A stretch of 64,000 nucleotides of DNA from Pleurotus ostreatus/Saccharomyces cerevisiae fusant (taxonomy: Eukaryota; Opisthokonta): positions 1 to 64,000 of the forward strand of contig JAMQCK010000071.1 in the NCBI GenBank assembly GCA_024196135.1, given 5' to 3'. Below, piece after piece: positions 1-12,796 of this stretch. Each line of letters begins with the position of its first letter. Within the stretch, counting starts at the first letter, position 1. A program made the translations under genes and the position numbers. The notes below the pieces were generated by a model. The model searched no databases. It had not been told where the DNA came from and saw nothing but the letters and a program-made list of their open reading frames with translations.

Positions 1-1389
1 CTAGACTACTCGAGCGTCAATGTGTATATGCCTCTCAATCTTTCCTACTTCGGCGGCGCGCATTGCACGAGAAAGGCGCCAGTTTCGAACATCGCGGTCG
101 GGCCGCTTTGACCGTTCCCCGTCAGGTCTTCCTTTCGTCCTGCCTTCATGTCATCAATAACTATCCTCTTCCAAATGCATTCCCCATGTTCGCCGCTTAC
201 TTTGTACCATATCTGCTGACATAGCTCGGTCGCCCTGGCATCTTGGAAGAGATCGGGAGCATCTCTGTCGACGTCGAGCTTGAACTGTCGCTCACGTTCC
301 GCTTGAACGTGCCAGACATCAGGTGCGACGGCCATGCCTATCTGCCTGAGCAGCTTGGTTCTGACATCCGGGCGATAGCATGGGAACGCAAGGGACGTGC
401 TTAATACCTTCCGTCTTCTGCGGCAAGACCAAGTCCCGACGCCACGGGCTGGGAAAAGCGTGCATCGGCGCGTACCACCTCCGACCAGAAGCTTGCTGAG
501 GGTTCGCGCTCATTCAAGTTGGAAGAACAACAATGGGCGCCTCTCACAAATGCTATCTTTTCCCGCTCGCCACGTCTTTCCTCTTCCTCTACCGCCCTCG
601 TGCGCGCCCACAGCACCATCTGGGGCTCAGGCATGTACTGTGCCAACGTACGTGGTCAACGATAAGGAGCGCAACAGACACTGACGCAATCAAACAGGAA
701 GGCAACCTCAACGCCAACTGACCGTCGGGGCATAACTCTCACCCAACCAGCTACCCTCTCTACCAGCTTCCCTGGGACTAGTTCTGGCGTACGTCCCCCA
801 TACTTCCTAACCGCCTTCGCAGTCACTGACATCCAGCACGCAGTCAACCACAACCGCAACGTATGTCGCGCCGGAATCGAAAGTAGATCTCGACCGAAGG
901 CTCACAATCGCAGCAGTGCAAGATCCACCGTCTATCCGGCGAGTTCATGGAAGTGTGGGTGCGCCGGCAGCCCGCTCGATGCGTAGGGCTGATGAGTCTC
1001 GCAGGCCCGTCAACGGCATGATGCAAGATCAATCTGCTAGCGCCCACCCCACCCTCCTCCCAAGCCGACCAAGAGACGTTCTTCCGCCTCGTTTTGCACA
1101 GCCCCTACAAGCGCTGCTGGCAGTCCAACTTGCACTTTGACGGTGTCGCGAGGGCGAATGTGGGCGAGAGCATCTCCGCACGCGTTTAGCAAGTGTCCGC
1201 GTCGGTCCACCAGCGGCCCGCGCAAGTCCAGGGCTTCCGCCGCGGGTCCTACGAGGGCTCCGCGCTAGTTCATGGCCCAACCAAGCGCGTCGCAAGGGCC
1301 GAAGCCGCTGTCGAGGATAACCAAGGTCGAGGTACGGGGGACCATTTTTGCGTTAGAGTTCCGCATCCATTCTGACATGGTCATTTCAG
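1..1389. other. Left edge without a confident gene
   Basis: No complete gene is recognised. On the minus strand a frame from about 335 down to 45 gives a plausible C-terminal exon of about 96 residues, rich in charged residues and containing the stretch CQQIWYKVSGEHGE. It could be the end of a gene, but no family is recognised and no donor or acceptor chain links it to more coding sequence. The plus strand from about 1040 to 1200 contains a protein-like stretch (ETFFRLVLHSPYKR) that soon meets stops, which suggests decayed coding sequence continuous with the pseudogene that follows. Confidence 0.3.
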
Positions 1390-3870
1390 CCGCTCACCAA
1401 GTAAGATCAAGGAGCTTCAAGAGCGCCAACAAGCCCTGCACAGCGAGTCCCTGCTCTCGGAGCTCTCAGATGAGGAGGACAGTCAAGCTATCGAGGCGCG
1501 CCTACGGGAGCAGACCCAGCATCATCGCGAGCGTGTCGCAGAGCAGCAGCTCGCACCCGGCTTTGCGAGTGCCGTTGGCCGCCCGAGTGGTGCCGCCTAC
1601 GCGAATGATTCGATGGATATGGAAGAGTCGCCAGCACAGATCATGGACAACCAGCCGGCGCAGGCGGAGGAGGACGCGCCTACCCGCCCCTCAACACCCA
1701 CGATCATCGCGGCTGGAATATCCGAGCCCAACTCGCCTGAGCAGCCCATCCCTCTCTCACAGCCCGTTCTGCGTACGCAGGCGCAGCGCCTGCTCGGCAT
1801 CACCCTCCTCGGCGCACCCATGGGCGTGGCCCGCACCTAGTCGGGCTCCGTCATCTCGCACCTGTCGAAGCGCCCCACGCCTGCGCCTAGTGATTCGGGC
1901 AATGAGCATCGTGAGGGTCTTAATGTGGCTTCGTTCGACAACGAGCACAGTGTCGGCTCTCGCGATACACGCCTGCGTAGGAATCTCTCTTCGAGCCCAC
2001 GCAGGGCGAGCGCCTCGTGCAGGAGAAGGTCGACAGCCTCGAGAAGCAGCTCGGCGCACTCAACCAGGATCCGGTGGACGTGCGCAATGCCTCCGCTGCC
2101 GCGGAGCTTTGCATGCAGCGAAGCGCGCAGGCGCTGGAGGACAAGGCCGTCCCCCGGGAGCACGCCATCACAGGACTGGAGGCCGATGTTGCGAACGCGC
2201 AGCGTCAGGAGGTGGATTTTCAGGCTACGGTCGCCGCAAAGGATCAAGAAGTTGCGGAGTTGCAGGCGAAGGCGGAGTACGAGGCGGTTGCTCAGCAGGA
2301 GCAGGTTCTGGCGCGGCTCTCTGAACGAGCTGCAGCAGACCCCCACTGCGAGGGACATCGTGGTCGCCGAGCAGACGGCGTAATTCAACGATTCCATCAC
2401 GCGTCTGCGCGCTGCGATACTTCTGACGCAGTGTTGGTCTTCCAGCTAGCAGCCACGGACGCCGAGCGCGCACACCTCCTTGGCGAGCTTGAAGGAACGC
2501 TTGCCGCGGAGATCGACGTGCAGCGCCAGTTTCGCGAAGAGGTGCAGGTGCTGCGCATCGCCGCGGAGGAGATGGAGAAGGAGATGCGCGAGCTCGAGGA
2601 GGAGCGGGATGAGCTGCGTAGCGAGCGCGAGCACCTGGAGGCGGTGTCGCAGTTGTTGGAGGAGGAAGTCAATGAGCTGAAGGACCAGGTGGAGCTTGTG
2701 GGTGTGCAGCTCGCTGATTGCGATGCTCAGCTGGCTACGAGGGCGCTTGAGACGGAGGAGCTGCAGGACAAGATCAACGCGTTTGCGAGCTTGGTCTCGT
2801 CATTGGAGCAGCAGGTCTCCGCTTTGCATGCGAAGGTCGCAGAGCTCGAGACTGCTCTAGCGACCCCGCGCGAGGAGGCCGTGGCCATGACAAAGGAGCG
2901 AGACGATGAGATCACCAAGGTCACTCACCTCCACACCCACCTCGATGCCTCCGAGAAGACCAACATCAAGCTCCGCTCTGCCATTGCGGACCGCAATGCT
3001 CAGGTCGCCTCCGTCTATGCCTACCTCGAGATGTCGCGGCAGCAGTACGGTGACGCCCGGGAGGGGCTCGCCACCTCAAACAAGCTCGCCGAGACGGAGC
3101 ACGCGCGCGCGGCCTCGCCGGCCGGTATACTCGAGCAGACGACGGCTGTGTTGGCGGCCGCACAGTAGGAGGTGAACTTGTTGAAGGCGGCGAAGAATGA
3201 GGACGCGGAGACGATCGTGCGGTTGAAGGGGAGCTTCGGCAAGTACAAGGTGCAGCACGCACAGTGGTTGTCGGAAATGTCGATGGAGGTGAGTACCTTA
3301 CGTTATAGCTTCTGACCCTTTCAGCTAACGATGCTTTATTAGTTCGATGACGCTCATGCATCTACCGCCTCCTTCGAGCAAAAGCAGCCCGCTGCGGACG
3401 CGATCCAAGGTTTCTGTTTCACCAGACGATCCTTCTACTTCAGTAATGTATGAGGTATCTAATACACAGACTCACGCATGTGTACCTCGAGCGACGAGCA
3501 AAGGACCGGTACGCGAGGACAATAGTCAGCCCTCTGAGGAGGAGAACCAGCTGTCACGACTGGAGAATGAGGAAAAGAAGGCGAAGCTGCGCGCCAGCAA
3601 AGCGCATCTGAGCGCGATACATACGGTGATGAAGGCAAGGGCAGGCGCGCAAGTCAAGCTTGATGAGCAGACGGAGGGAATGCAGAACTCGATGGACGCC
3701 ATCGAGAACGAAACCCTCTGAGCGGAGGAGCAGAAGGAGGCCGCCGAAGCCGCTATGGCGCAGGCTGAGCCCTTGAGAGCATACTGTGTTCAACTCGAGG
3801 CCTAGGTTAAGCAGGTGCATGTGGAAGGCCTGGACGAGCCGGCCATTGCGCTGCAGTACCAAAGGTAATT
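1390..3870 (+). pseudogene. Decayed long coiled-coil protein gene
   Basis: The plus strand encodes a Ser/Pro-rich linker (about 1600-1960) and then a long coiled coil (about 2017-3290), with dense Glu/Leu/Gln heptads such as LEEERDELRSEREHLEA. The frame is broken repeatedly: a TAG near 1838 after GVART, a frame change near 1960-2010, a TAG at 3166-3168, a TGA at 3719-3721 and a TAG near 3802. Protein-like sequence resumes in frame after most of these stops, so they are better read as disabling changes than as introns. Two of the stops replace what could have been CAG (Gln), that is C-to-T changes. The ancestral family is not recognised; myosin-, golgin- or kinetochore-like coiled coils are all possible. 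Low-copy expression of a fragment cannot be excluded. Confidence 0.6.
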
Positions 3871-4524
3871 TCCCTTAGAGATATGAACATTCCTAGAAAG
3901 CGCTAATTCGTTCTTTGTTGCAGCCTCACCCCCAAACTTGACTTATATCGACGGACGTAGTCTCTGCAATCGCCCACAGCAGTTTCCGAGAACGAGCTAC
4001 GCCTTGACTTCGTCGTCGATACCACTCTGCACCAAATCAAGCTCGCTGTCAATCTCTTCTTTGTTCTCGCGCGTTAGCAACTCGCCTCTGTCGACGTAAC
4101 AGCCATCGTACTACGACCCGAACCTGACGGCGTGGAAGAGGATGAGATTGAGCTGAACTTTGGCGACGTTCGGGCTGCCAAAGTAGATACCTACGACGTC
4201 CGTGGTGCGCTGAGCGTCATCCTCAGCCACATACGGTCTCTTGGAAAACAACCAATCACGGCTGGGATGGCAAGTTCTACACAGGCTTCATCGATGGCCT
4301 GACAGGCTACAACGTTCAACATAGTGCGCGCCTTGTAATCATTGACAAGTGGCACCACCTAACGCATCCTGCAGAAAGAGCCCAGCTGTGTTGACTCGCC
4401 GAACATCCACGCGCAGAACACATCAACTTTGTACAGACCTTTCACTCGCTCCTGAGAGCGAAGTCTTCATGACGAGTAAGCTCAACTTCATTCGTAAAAC
4501 ACGCCTATTCTGACTATCCTCCAG
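3871..4524 (+). other. Decayed coding remnant between two pseudogenes
   Basis: After an apparent short intron near 3870-3920 the plus strand again reads as protein (about 3980-4260, including LRLDFVVDTTLHQIKLAVNL and EEDEIELNFGDVRAAKVDTY). It is interrupted by a TAG near 4075 and further stops near 4300-4340. It may be the globular C-terminal domain of the coiled-coil pseudogene upstream, since strand and order agree. No domain family is recognised. Confidence 0.35.
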
Positions 4525-5640
4525 GCCACTTCGCCGATCATTTTTTTCCCGACGTCAACGAGAAAGTCGCCTTGCATTCTACAGCCCGCCACGCCCAGAG
4601 GACGCCCTCGGCCGCCGCACGGGTACTCCGGCCGTCCGCTTCACGTCTGCGACTCGCGATACAACGACTGCAGCCGGGCGTTCGTCCGCATCAAGAACTG
4701 GGCGTCTTGCGTGCCCAAATACGCATCAGCGACAAGTACATGCCCATCTTACCCCTCGAATGGACCGTCTATCTGTGGCGGTACCCCAGTCCGTTCCTGC
4801 AAAGCGATAGGAGCGAGACCCAGCATATCGGCGATTCGCTTGACTCGCTGGAGCAGCCGTTGGTGTCGGTTCAGAAGCGCACGACGCGGCGTACCGTGGC
4901 GCCCACCGCCCCAGCAGCCGTCATGCCAGCGACACCATTTCGCAACCCGAGCCTACACCCGCTGCGCCTACCGTCGTCGATCGCTCCATCATTACCATCG
5001 CAGAAGGCTACAGCGCCACGGGCGGCGCTATCTCCATGGCTGCCCGCTCCGCCTTTGCGATTCCCTACAAGTCCGATATGGACGACGTTGGCCTCGAATG
5101 GTCGTCTTCTCCGTCAACCAGCACGCGCTGTGGATTACCGTCGACTATGAGTATGGCATCCCCGACCTGCCCGCGTGCTCCGACGGCCGCTGCATCTGCA
5201 CCGAAAGCCAGATTTCGAACGGCTGCGGTGAGGCGAACGTGATCTTCTACGCCTACCGCTGCAAGGTCATCGGCGCGACCAGCCAGCGCACCCTCCTGAA
5301 GCCCCTGGCGCCGTTGTACTGTGAGAGGGGCGACTCCACGTGCATGGAGGGCGCCAAGCAGTCCACGGTCTAGCATCAGGCAGACGGTATTGACAGCATT
5401 CAAGTCAACATCAACAACTGCAAGCAGGCGCACGGCGAGTGAGCATCTCCTGCCTACGACGACCGGTTTGTTTTCGCGTACGGTAAGTCCAAGTTTGACA
5501 TCCTTTGTCAACTCTGTCTGACAGGTATGCATAGGCGTCCAGACCGACGTCTTTGCTAACGGCAACGACGCTGGCTCGTACGCGCTCAACCCTTCTCGCA
5601 ATCCATACCGATGGTGACATGCCCTCCATCCGCGCACACC
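4525..5640 (+). pseudogene. Broken AA14-like secreted oxidase (LPMO) gene
   Basis: Several frames carry fragments resembling the secreted copper oxidases of family AA14. About 5035-5110 reads SMAARSAFAIPYKSDMDDV. About 5110-5370 reads a Cys-rich segment with IPDLPACSDGRCICT, SNGCGEANVIFYAYRCKV and CMEGAKQ. About 5545-5615 reads TDVFANGNDAGSYALN. The segments lie in the expected order but in different frames, and a TAG at 5371-5373 interrupts the segment after GAKQ. An upstream Cys-rich piece (CDSRYNDCSRAFVRIKNW, near 4645-4700) may belong to it. No clean signal peptide with an N-terminal His could be placed. AA14 enzymes oxidise polysaccharides outside the cell using copper. The assignment rests on remembered family patterns; a different Cys-rich secreted family is possible. 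Confidence 0.5.
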
Positions 5641-6664
5641 GCTTCACCCCTCTGTCGTTCACAAAGCCGAAATCCAGCGGCCACCCATAGTTACCGCCCT
5701 CCCCGCCCCGCCCGCGCCACGCGTTCCAGGGACCAGTTGTTCTGCGGCTCTGCCATGCCACGCTGCTGCTTCCTCCTTCCCCTCCGCATCTGAGCACGAG
5801 GCTCGCGCCCAGCATCACGTCGCACATCTCGCTCGCCTGGCTCGATCTCTCAGTTGCACGCCGGTATCGTTTGTATGGTTCGGTGCACGCAGCCGTTTGG
5901 CCACTTGCGTGGTACTACGATGTCAATGACCTACGCGTACGAACCGCCCCACTAGATGCATCCCAACCCTGGACCTGCCAGTGCAGGTCAAACCCGCCAA
6001 CTGCCCAGGTCGCCTAGCTCTCTGCCCATGCGGACGCTGCTCTTGAGAACGATAACGCCCCAAGCTCGTCACTGGCGTCCGAGATGGGCGAAGACGTGCC
6101 ACGCCTGCTGAGGTACTTCATTCAGCTGGCGCTCTCGCTGGGCGCGCATGCGCCGGTGTCTGTAAAGCCAAAGAGGAGGGCACTGAGGGGCAGGGAGGCG
6201 ATGGCGGCGATTGCGGACGCTTTGGAATGTCAGAGGGCGAGAACAATGGGGCGGCGGAATGCGACGATATCCACATTTGTGCGCGCGTGGAAGCTCGGCT
6301 TCGACACTGTCTTCCAATCAAGTTAAGAACAAATCTGTTCGCTCGCATGCAGCCCTGGGTACGGCTTGCATTACTGAAGGAAGTACTTGCTAGAGGGCAG
6401 CACGTTCAACTTTGGATTGCTAAGATTCAGCAAGTAAGTGCTTTTGAGTACAAGAAATTTTGGGGCACACAAGAAGTAGTACTATACTGTAGGAAATACT
6501 GGGGTCATACATCAAGATACATACAAAAGTATAGATTGAAGCTGGACGAAGTCTAGGGAGGTCTTACACGAGCAGGTACGACACGGAGTTCAAGCAATGT
6601 CCAAGTCACAGGGAAAGTACGCGTATTGCCTTGTCCATGTAACAAGCAAACCGTCGAAAGCATG
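5641..6664. other. Gene-poor gap after the pseudogenes
   Basis: About 1 kb with no confident gene. Open frames at 6084-6326 (plus) and 6227-6556 (plus) overlap in different frames, lack splice context and have no recognisable domain. Around 6440-6540 the base composition becomes AT-rich, as expected of a 3' flank for the minus-strand gene that ends at 6665. Confidence 0.4.
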
Positions 6665-9300
6665 TCAAACAAAGCAATGGAAGTCGTTGATCTCCTGCAG
6701 CAGCTGGGCGTCGAAGTTCGGCTGCAGGTGCCCCTGCTGGGCATACTTCCTCAAGATGGCGTATGGGCTCTGGAGAGTGAATGTGTGGCCGATGGCGGCC
6801 TTGACGCGGGCGGCGAAGGCGGTAGCCATCTCGTTCCGCCACTGTCGACCTGCTTTCTGCGCGTCTGTATAGCGCCGCTGTGCGACAGGAAAGGCCTGCT
6901 TGAACTCTTCTTCTGACTCGTACTGGCGGTAAGCAGCGACTACTGCCTTTCACTGGTGTCAGTCACTTAAAAAGGCAGAGCCACATGATGACTGACCTGG
7001 AATACGTCAAGGCGCCCACGCAGTTCCTTGCGATGCGGGTGCCCCTCATACACGTCTAGCCACATCGCAAGGGGTATCGCATGCCCCAGCAGGACGAACC
7101 GAATTTGGTCGGTGGTGTAGCCTTTGAACTGTGCCCAAGTGGGGCCCCAAACGGCGTTCAGGAACGCAATGCAGTTAGCGAACGAGAGGAACTGCAGCGT
7201 CTTAGGCAAGTCGTTGTGGCAGAACGTCAGGATTTCCCCGTTTCGTAGCTTCAGCGTACGAGGCATGAACATGACGTCCATGGAGCCGGGTATCGCCGTC
7301 GAGCCAGGAAAAACCGCATGGGTCGATGATGGCATCCTCGCCGTGGTCTCCAGCAGGGAGGACGAGTGCGACACCACGGAAGAGGAGGCGGAGGCCGACG
7401 ACGAAGACGAAACAGACCTAATTTGCGCTGCCGGAGGGGTGTCCATACGCAGCTCACGCATCGAGTGGTCTAGAGAGCCTAGCGAGTACTCAGAGGCCGA
7501 GCTCTGCGTCGCGAGAGATGAGGAGGATGGCAAGCGAGAGTACGGCCGCATTGACGTCGATGCCGGCGCCGAGCATGACGATGTCGGGGGATAAGGCCAT
7601 CCGTCGTGGCGACCGCCAGAGTTAGCGGTCGCAGCATCGGGCTGCACGTTGCCGGTCTCCTGCTCCTGCTCCCAGGACAGGACCTCTGTAGTGGCCTCGA
7701 CAGACATGGCGTTCTCCGCGGGAGAGTGCAATCGACCGGGCATGACCTTGATCTCGGCGATCATCTCTTCTGTGTACTGAGATTGTGTCAGTACGGCTGC
7801 AAAGTGTCCAGGAGATTAACGCACTCCGTGCATCCTGAGGGCCTCTAGAGCGTCCGCATGGCTCTGATGCGAGATGAGCAAGCTTCTGAGTTTGGGTAAG
7901 AGGGAGCCTCACGATTGGCTTAGCCAAGGAAGTCAAGCCGCTGGACGCAACGGTGTTTGTCGGCTGTCACAGGCGTGAATGAGGGATTTTGTAGACAAAG
8001 CTACAGCGGGCTTACAGAGGATAGCATGATGGATGGATCGACAAACTCGCTGGACGGTCTAGCCCTAGCCTGCGCAATGGGTCGCCCAGCTGCCTGCGTA
8101 ATGGGTCGCCCAGCAGGGTCGAGTTTGGGATCCTTACGCGCCAGTGCGCAGCCGTGGATGATCTTTGAAGTTGTGAACATGACGTACGAAGAGAGAAATG
8201 GAGATTGAGACTGACCGCCTGGTCCATGAGCGCCAAGTCAGCTGCGATGCGCAAGTCGGGGCGGGTCCCCAATTGCTGGCTCGGTTGCTCAACAAGCATG
8301 TCTTCCCTCATGATTTCTGACGGTTTCTTCTTGCGGTTCGCGGCGCTGCTACGAGGTCCCTTGTGGCTTCGCACGTTGTTGGGCTTGGCCCTGTGAGTTG
8401 TGAGTGATCGAACGCAAGAAAGGATACAGATTGGCGACGCACACTTCTTTCCACCTGGCCTGTCCACCCTCACTTAACCATTTCAGCATCTCCCGAGCTT
8501 TGGGCTTGCTGAGCCTCTTCGTGATTTTGACCGGGCCGTCCGGAAGTGTTCGGCCATCGAGCAGGATCCTGCAGATGTCCACGAGGGGCTCTCGCTGCAG
8601 CGTATTGCTGCAGTGGGTATCAGTAAGATGATCAAAGGCGGCGGGGCATTGCATAGGGACGAGATAGAAGACACGGGCATTACTTACAGCGAGTGCAGCT
8701 CCACCATGAAGTCGCCCTGCGCGTCGACGACGCCGTGCTCATTGGGCACGCGGCAATCGTCCGTGAGACCCTTCGGTAGGGGGTATAGCTTGGACGCATC
8801 GTCCTCTTGTTGTTGGCGGGCGCTGGCGGCGCGAGGCATTGTAAGGCGGGCCAATCGCTCTAGCTGAAAGTCGGCTTTGCGCTGACGGCGGCGGGCAACG
8901 ACGTGCTTGTACCAGGGGAGGACGAAGCGATAGATGATGAAGCCGAAGATGAACAAGGCGGCCAAGACGGCGGCGAGGACGATGGTCCCAACGCGGGCTG
9001 CAGGGCTGATGCTGTCGCGTTTGCGCTCTTGGGCGTCGTCGTCGACTTCGACGTCGCGGAGATCGGTGACAGCTCCTAAGGCCAAGGCCGATCCATGCTC
9101 GACCAATCGCCTCCACTCATTTCTGGAACGATCGTCGTCAGCATCCGGAATGGTCGGCAACGGCGAGGGACGGCGGCGCGGCGGCGAGGGGACGCGCCCG
9201 CCAGTTAAACTCGACGACGCGCCAGTTAAACTCGACGATCCATTAATCGGGGGCCAGGAAAACGAGGGCCCCAAGCGAATAGGGAGGGGGTGCTGGGGAG
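6665..9300 (-). CDS. Single-pass membrane protein, unknown function
   Basis: A multi-exon minus-strand gene. The first clear exon (about 9274-8692) encodes a Ser/Pro-rich segment, an acidic segment, one transmembrane helix (GTIVLAAVLAALFIFGFIIY) and a strongly basic juxtamembrane region (ARRRQRKADFQLERLARL), suggesting an inward-facing C-terminal side. Further exons near 8630-8400, 8380-8210, 8150-8030 and 7890-7840 read conserved-looking cytoplasmic sequence such as REMLKWLSEGGQARWKEVC. A Ser-rich exon (7764-7010) ends in a segment with LPKTLQFLSFANCIAFLNAVW and a WLDVYEGH motif. The last exon (about 6945-6665) reads VAAYRQYESEEEFKQAF and ends at a TGA. No ATG lies in frame in the first exon before the helix, so a short upstream exon is expected and the true start is unresolved. 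The family is not recognised; it looks like a fungus-specific membrane-anchored protein. Confidence 0.65.
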
Positions 9301-9715
9301 GGGCACGGAGATGAAATGGATGGGCGACGGAGGCAGACGACGAGCGCGAGCCGACGATGACGGGTGGCGGGAGTAAAACGAGAAAGACGTCTCAGACGGC
9401 GCGGGAGTGGGCTCCTGCCGAAAAAGGGCAGAGGAGCGTGACAGCACGTGCCGCCAGCGTCTTTCGCCCGGGGGAAGGAAGGAAGCAGGGATGGCTGTTG
9501 TCTTGGCGCCTTGACTATGAAGACGTTCTCCATATCAACGTATCTCCTATACATGAGAAGCGGCGATGTCAACTACTGTATGAGCGCCTTATAAGCCTAA
9601 CACAAATATTCAGCTAAAGAAAGGCTTCTCATCTCGAATATTTCAGCTACATATCACATTGGTGTACAGACTCAAAGTCGCATGCTGGAGTAGAATGTAC
9701 AGAGTTCGCATCACA

Positions 9716-11642
9716 TCACGCAGCAGATAATCCCATAGCACGCCGCCCCTCCGTACCAGTAACGTCCTCCTCCTTCCCGATGCCAATGAAGTTGCTCTCG
9801 TACGTCTCCAGGTAGTCCGGAGGCGCGACACCATTGACGAAACTCTCCTTCTGGCGCTCGAGGTACTTCAGGTTCCCTGGCGTCGTCGGCACCGCGCCAA
9901 TGTACATCACGGCGGAGTCCTCCGTCCCAACATGATCCTCCTCGACCGAGCTGACGGGGTTGAGGAGCGTTGGTCAGTTACTGGTAGATTGGCGGACGCG
10001 CAAGCACTCAACTGGATCACATCCGTATGCCAGAACACAGCGTCGCCAGGCTTGACGGCCGGAATAGAGATCATCGTCTTGTCAAGGGCGAGGTGCGGGT
10101 GGTAGTATGGCGTTGGACGCGGGCCACTGTAGCCGCCGTCCCGTGCGAAGATGCCGGGGAAGTTCGCTGAGGAGATGTCTGGGATAATTCGTGAGTATGT
10201 GGTATACGCTGACAGCGTCGAGGCAGCCGCACCGAATGCCCAGTTCTTCGCGTCCAGTGCTTCTGGCGATGTGGGGTCGACCAGTGGCTTGAAGAAGGGG
10301 CGGAGGATGATATACTGTTGAATATCTCAGACGAGCGATCAACTAACTCTTGAGCACGACTTACGCAGTTAGACAGAAGGATATCAGGGAACACCCTCAG
10401 CGTGCCCTGACCTGAGCTCAGCGATGGCTACGCCTCCTGGAGTACACCTACATTGTGAGGCGCAATTTCCCTTCAAGTAACGTTAGTCTTGTAAAAGGGA
10501 AATGGCTGGAAGGGGCTACGTACGTCATGGCAAGCCAGCCTTGGAATGTCCTCAGAACTACGAGCACGTTTAGCCACGGCTGAAGGCAGTCTTAGCACAG
10601 TATACCTGAGCACTGGAAAATGCTCAGTCTGATTCCGAACATTCAAAGCTTCGTAGCTCACCTGGTTCGGACGGCCGTACAGGGAAGCCTTTGCGTACAA
10701 GCGGTCCTTCAAATCGTAGGGGTCATGCTTGCGCCACTCTCCCGAGAGCACATCCGCGAAGCACGCCCTGAACTTCTCATCCTGCCAGCGCTCGATAGCG
10801 CCACCTGCCAGCAGTCTCAACCAATGGAGTCAATGAAGATAAATGCACAACAGTTACCATCGACGTGCGGAGGGAACCTTGGATTTCCAGTGAATACTGA
10901 GACGAAAGGATGGAACCAAGACCGACACACCTTGTCCAAGAGCCACCCGGGTGGCGGATGCGGAAGCGGTCCGCGTAACTTAGAGGCGTGTTGAGGTCGA
11001 CGCCCTCCGTCGCGTCGATGTGGAAGATGTTGTTCAGCCATGTCGTCACGGCGAGCATTTGGGGGTGCGCACGAGCGCGTACTTGGGACTTCGTCCAACT
11101 GTGCCAGCTCATGAGCCATGTCCGCCCGTATAGATCTAATCAAGAAAACACTTACAAGAGTTCGAAGAATTGCTTGTTGTCCTCCGGGAAGCCTATAAAC
11201 CAGAAGTCAGCACGGTTATCAACCTGACGCGTCGCACGCGCCCACCTCCTACGTCTGGGTTCGCCTTCACGAACTCGTCCAAGTCAGTCTTCCACTTCTT
11301 CGCATCCTCGTCAGGAACGATGTTGTGTATCACAACGGAGCCAATGCGCTTGATCTTGTCGATGTCCTCCTTCGAAAGCTTCTCCAGTTCGGAGAATTCG
11401 ACTTCTGGTATGTACTACAGGAGATAGACTTAGTACAAGAAACATGCAGAAGCAGAAGAAAGAAGGAGACATACGCTTGAGCCCTTCTTCGTCACTTCCT
11501 CCGTGACGGTGGCGAGCTCTGCGATTATCTCGCCCCACGCGCGCGTCGCCTTACTCTCAAAGTCAGGAATGGAGTCCGCAATCTCCTTCTTCAACGCCGC
11601 AAACTGCGGCGGGAGGTCACTAGTAAAGTCCTGCGAGGCCAT
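9716..11642 (-). CDS. DUF1479 oxygenase-like protein
   Basis: The start is the ATG at 11642 (MASQDFTSDLPPQFAALKKE), followed by a coiled segment and then many short exons. Recognisable pieces in order are EFSELEKLSKEDIDKIKRIG (about 11405), PQMLAVTTWLNNIFHIDATE (about 11050), RWQDEKFRACFADVLSGEWR (about 10790), FKPLVDPTSPEALDAKNWAF (about 10280), YYHPHLALDKTMISIPAVKP then GDAVFWHTDVI (about 10110-10020), and a last exon with VPTTPGNLKYLERQKESF (about 9890) ending at the TGA 9716-9718. This order and the HPH / FWHTD histidines fit the DUF1479 family (bacterial YbiU-like), believed to be Fe(II)/2-oxoglutarate oxygenase relatives; the substrate is unknown. The usual length is about 450-500 residues, which the pieces match. 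About eight introns of roughly 50-60 nt are inferred; exon edges are approximate. Confidence 0.85.
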
Positions 11643-12796
11643 AGTTGCGTCAACGAGCAATGATCGATACCGAATTCGCGCCATCGCGCGCCGCCCCGTC
11701 TTTATATCCTTCGACGCAGCATCTTCCACCGCGGACCGGTTTTACCGTGGATTCTCCGGCTCTCCAGGAATGCCGTGTCAAATGCCGCACCCTCAAACGA
11801 CGATAACAGGACATGGCGTTCACCTGATTGACCCCGAGGACGCGTCGCCACCTCAGCCCTGCGCCGTCGACTAATCAGGGTGGGAATAAAGGGTGCACGG
11901 CGAGAATATAGTGCTGGGCGAACCATAGAGCCGCCCCGCAGAGGCGTCAGCAGGCTCACTGGGAGGCTTCCTTCGCTCGAGAAAACAGGCTATACGTATG
12001 ACCAGCGCATAGAGAGGAGGGTCGAGGTCGGTGGGGGCGTGCGGGGCAGGTCATTAACGGGGGCTATCGCCACTCATATCGTTAAGATCGTGGCTTCGGG
12101 TTGCGCTGGTGCTGGGGTTCGCCTGCGCCTCAGTCATATCAGAACGTCTTCTTCGTGAACGAAGGCCTCACCTCAGGGACGAATCAGCGCCTCTCGATAT
12201 GCATCGGCCGACAGGACGGAGGCGAAATGAGGGATTTGGCACCCTATAAGCTCATATCGGGGGGCGAAGGTGGCATCGGGCAGCCTGCTTGAGCCCGACC
12301 ATACGCGCAATACGCACGAGTCGGCGACTTGAGCTCGCAACGGCTACCTGGACGTCAGATAAACAACGAGATAGAAGACCTCACCTTCGTTTCAAGTCTC
12401 GCACCCTGCCACCCGTCAGGCGAGCGCCACGAATAGCACTCCATTATAGATAGGTGTACGGACTAGACTGTGTACGCGATTAGCTATCCACTGCCAGAGG
12501 AGCATAAATCGTGGTATCAGAGATCAAAGGAGCGTGGACAACGAAGCAGACAAGCAAGCATTAGATATATACGGTAGATTGTGGTCATGCAAAGCGAACG
12601 AAGGTTAGAGCGAGTCGATATTCGACTGTCGAGCGTTGGTCAAGGTCGACTGCGAAGCCGTCAGTCGATCGCCGTATCGTTAGTGGAGTAGTGCGTTAAG
12701 TAAGAACAAGTAAGCGTTAAGCAAGAACATATAAAGCAAGTTGATACATGGTCGAATTCGATAGTCGGAAAGAGAAGCAGATTAGTCGGCTTCGTC
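11643..12796. other. Intergenic, DUF1479 promoter side and tubulin 3' flank
   Basis: The segment next to 11642 is the promoter side of the DUF1479 gene. From about 12430 to 12796 the sequence is AT-richer with repeated GTTAAG/AAGCAAG-type words, consistent with the 3' untranslated region of the tubulin gene that ends at 12797. Open frames here (for example 11880-12158 plus) have no recognisable domain. Nothing else is supported. Confidence 0.5.

Noticed and set aside
1272..2324. 350-codon plus-strand frame
   Set aside because: It is Arg/Ser-rich shadow text; the coiled-coil sequence in the neighbouring frame explains the region better.
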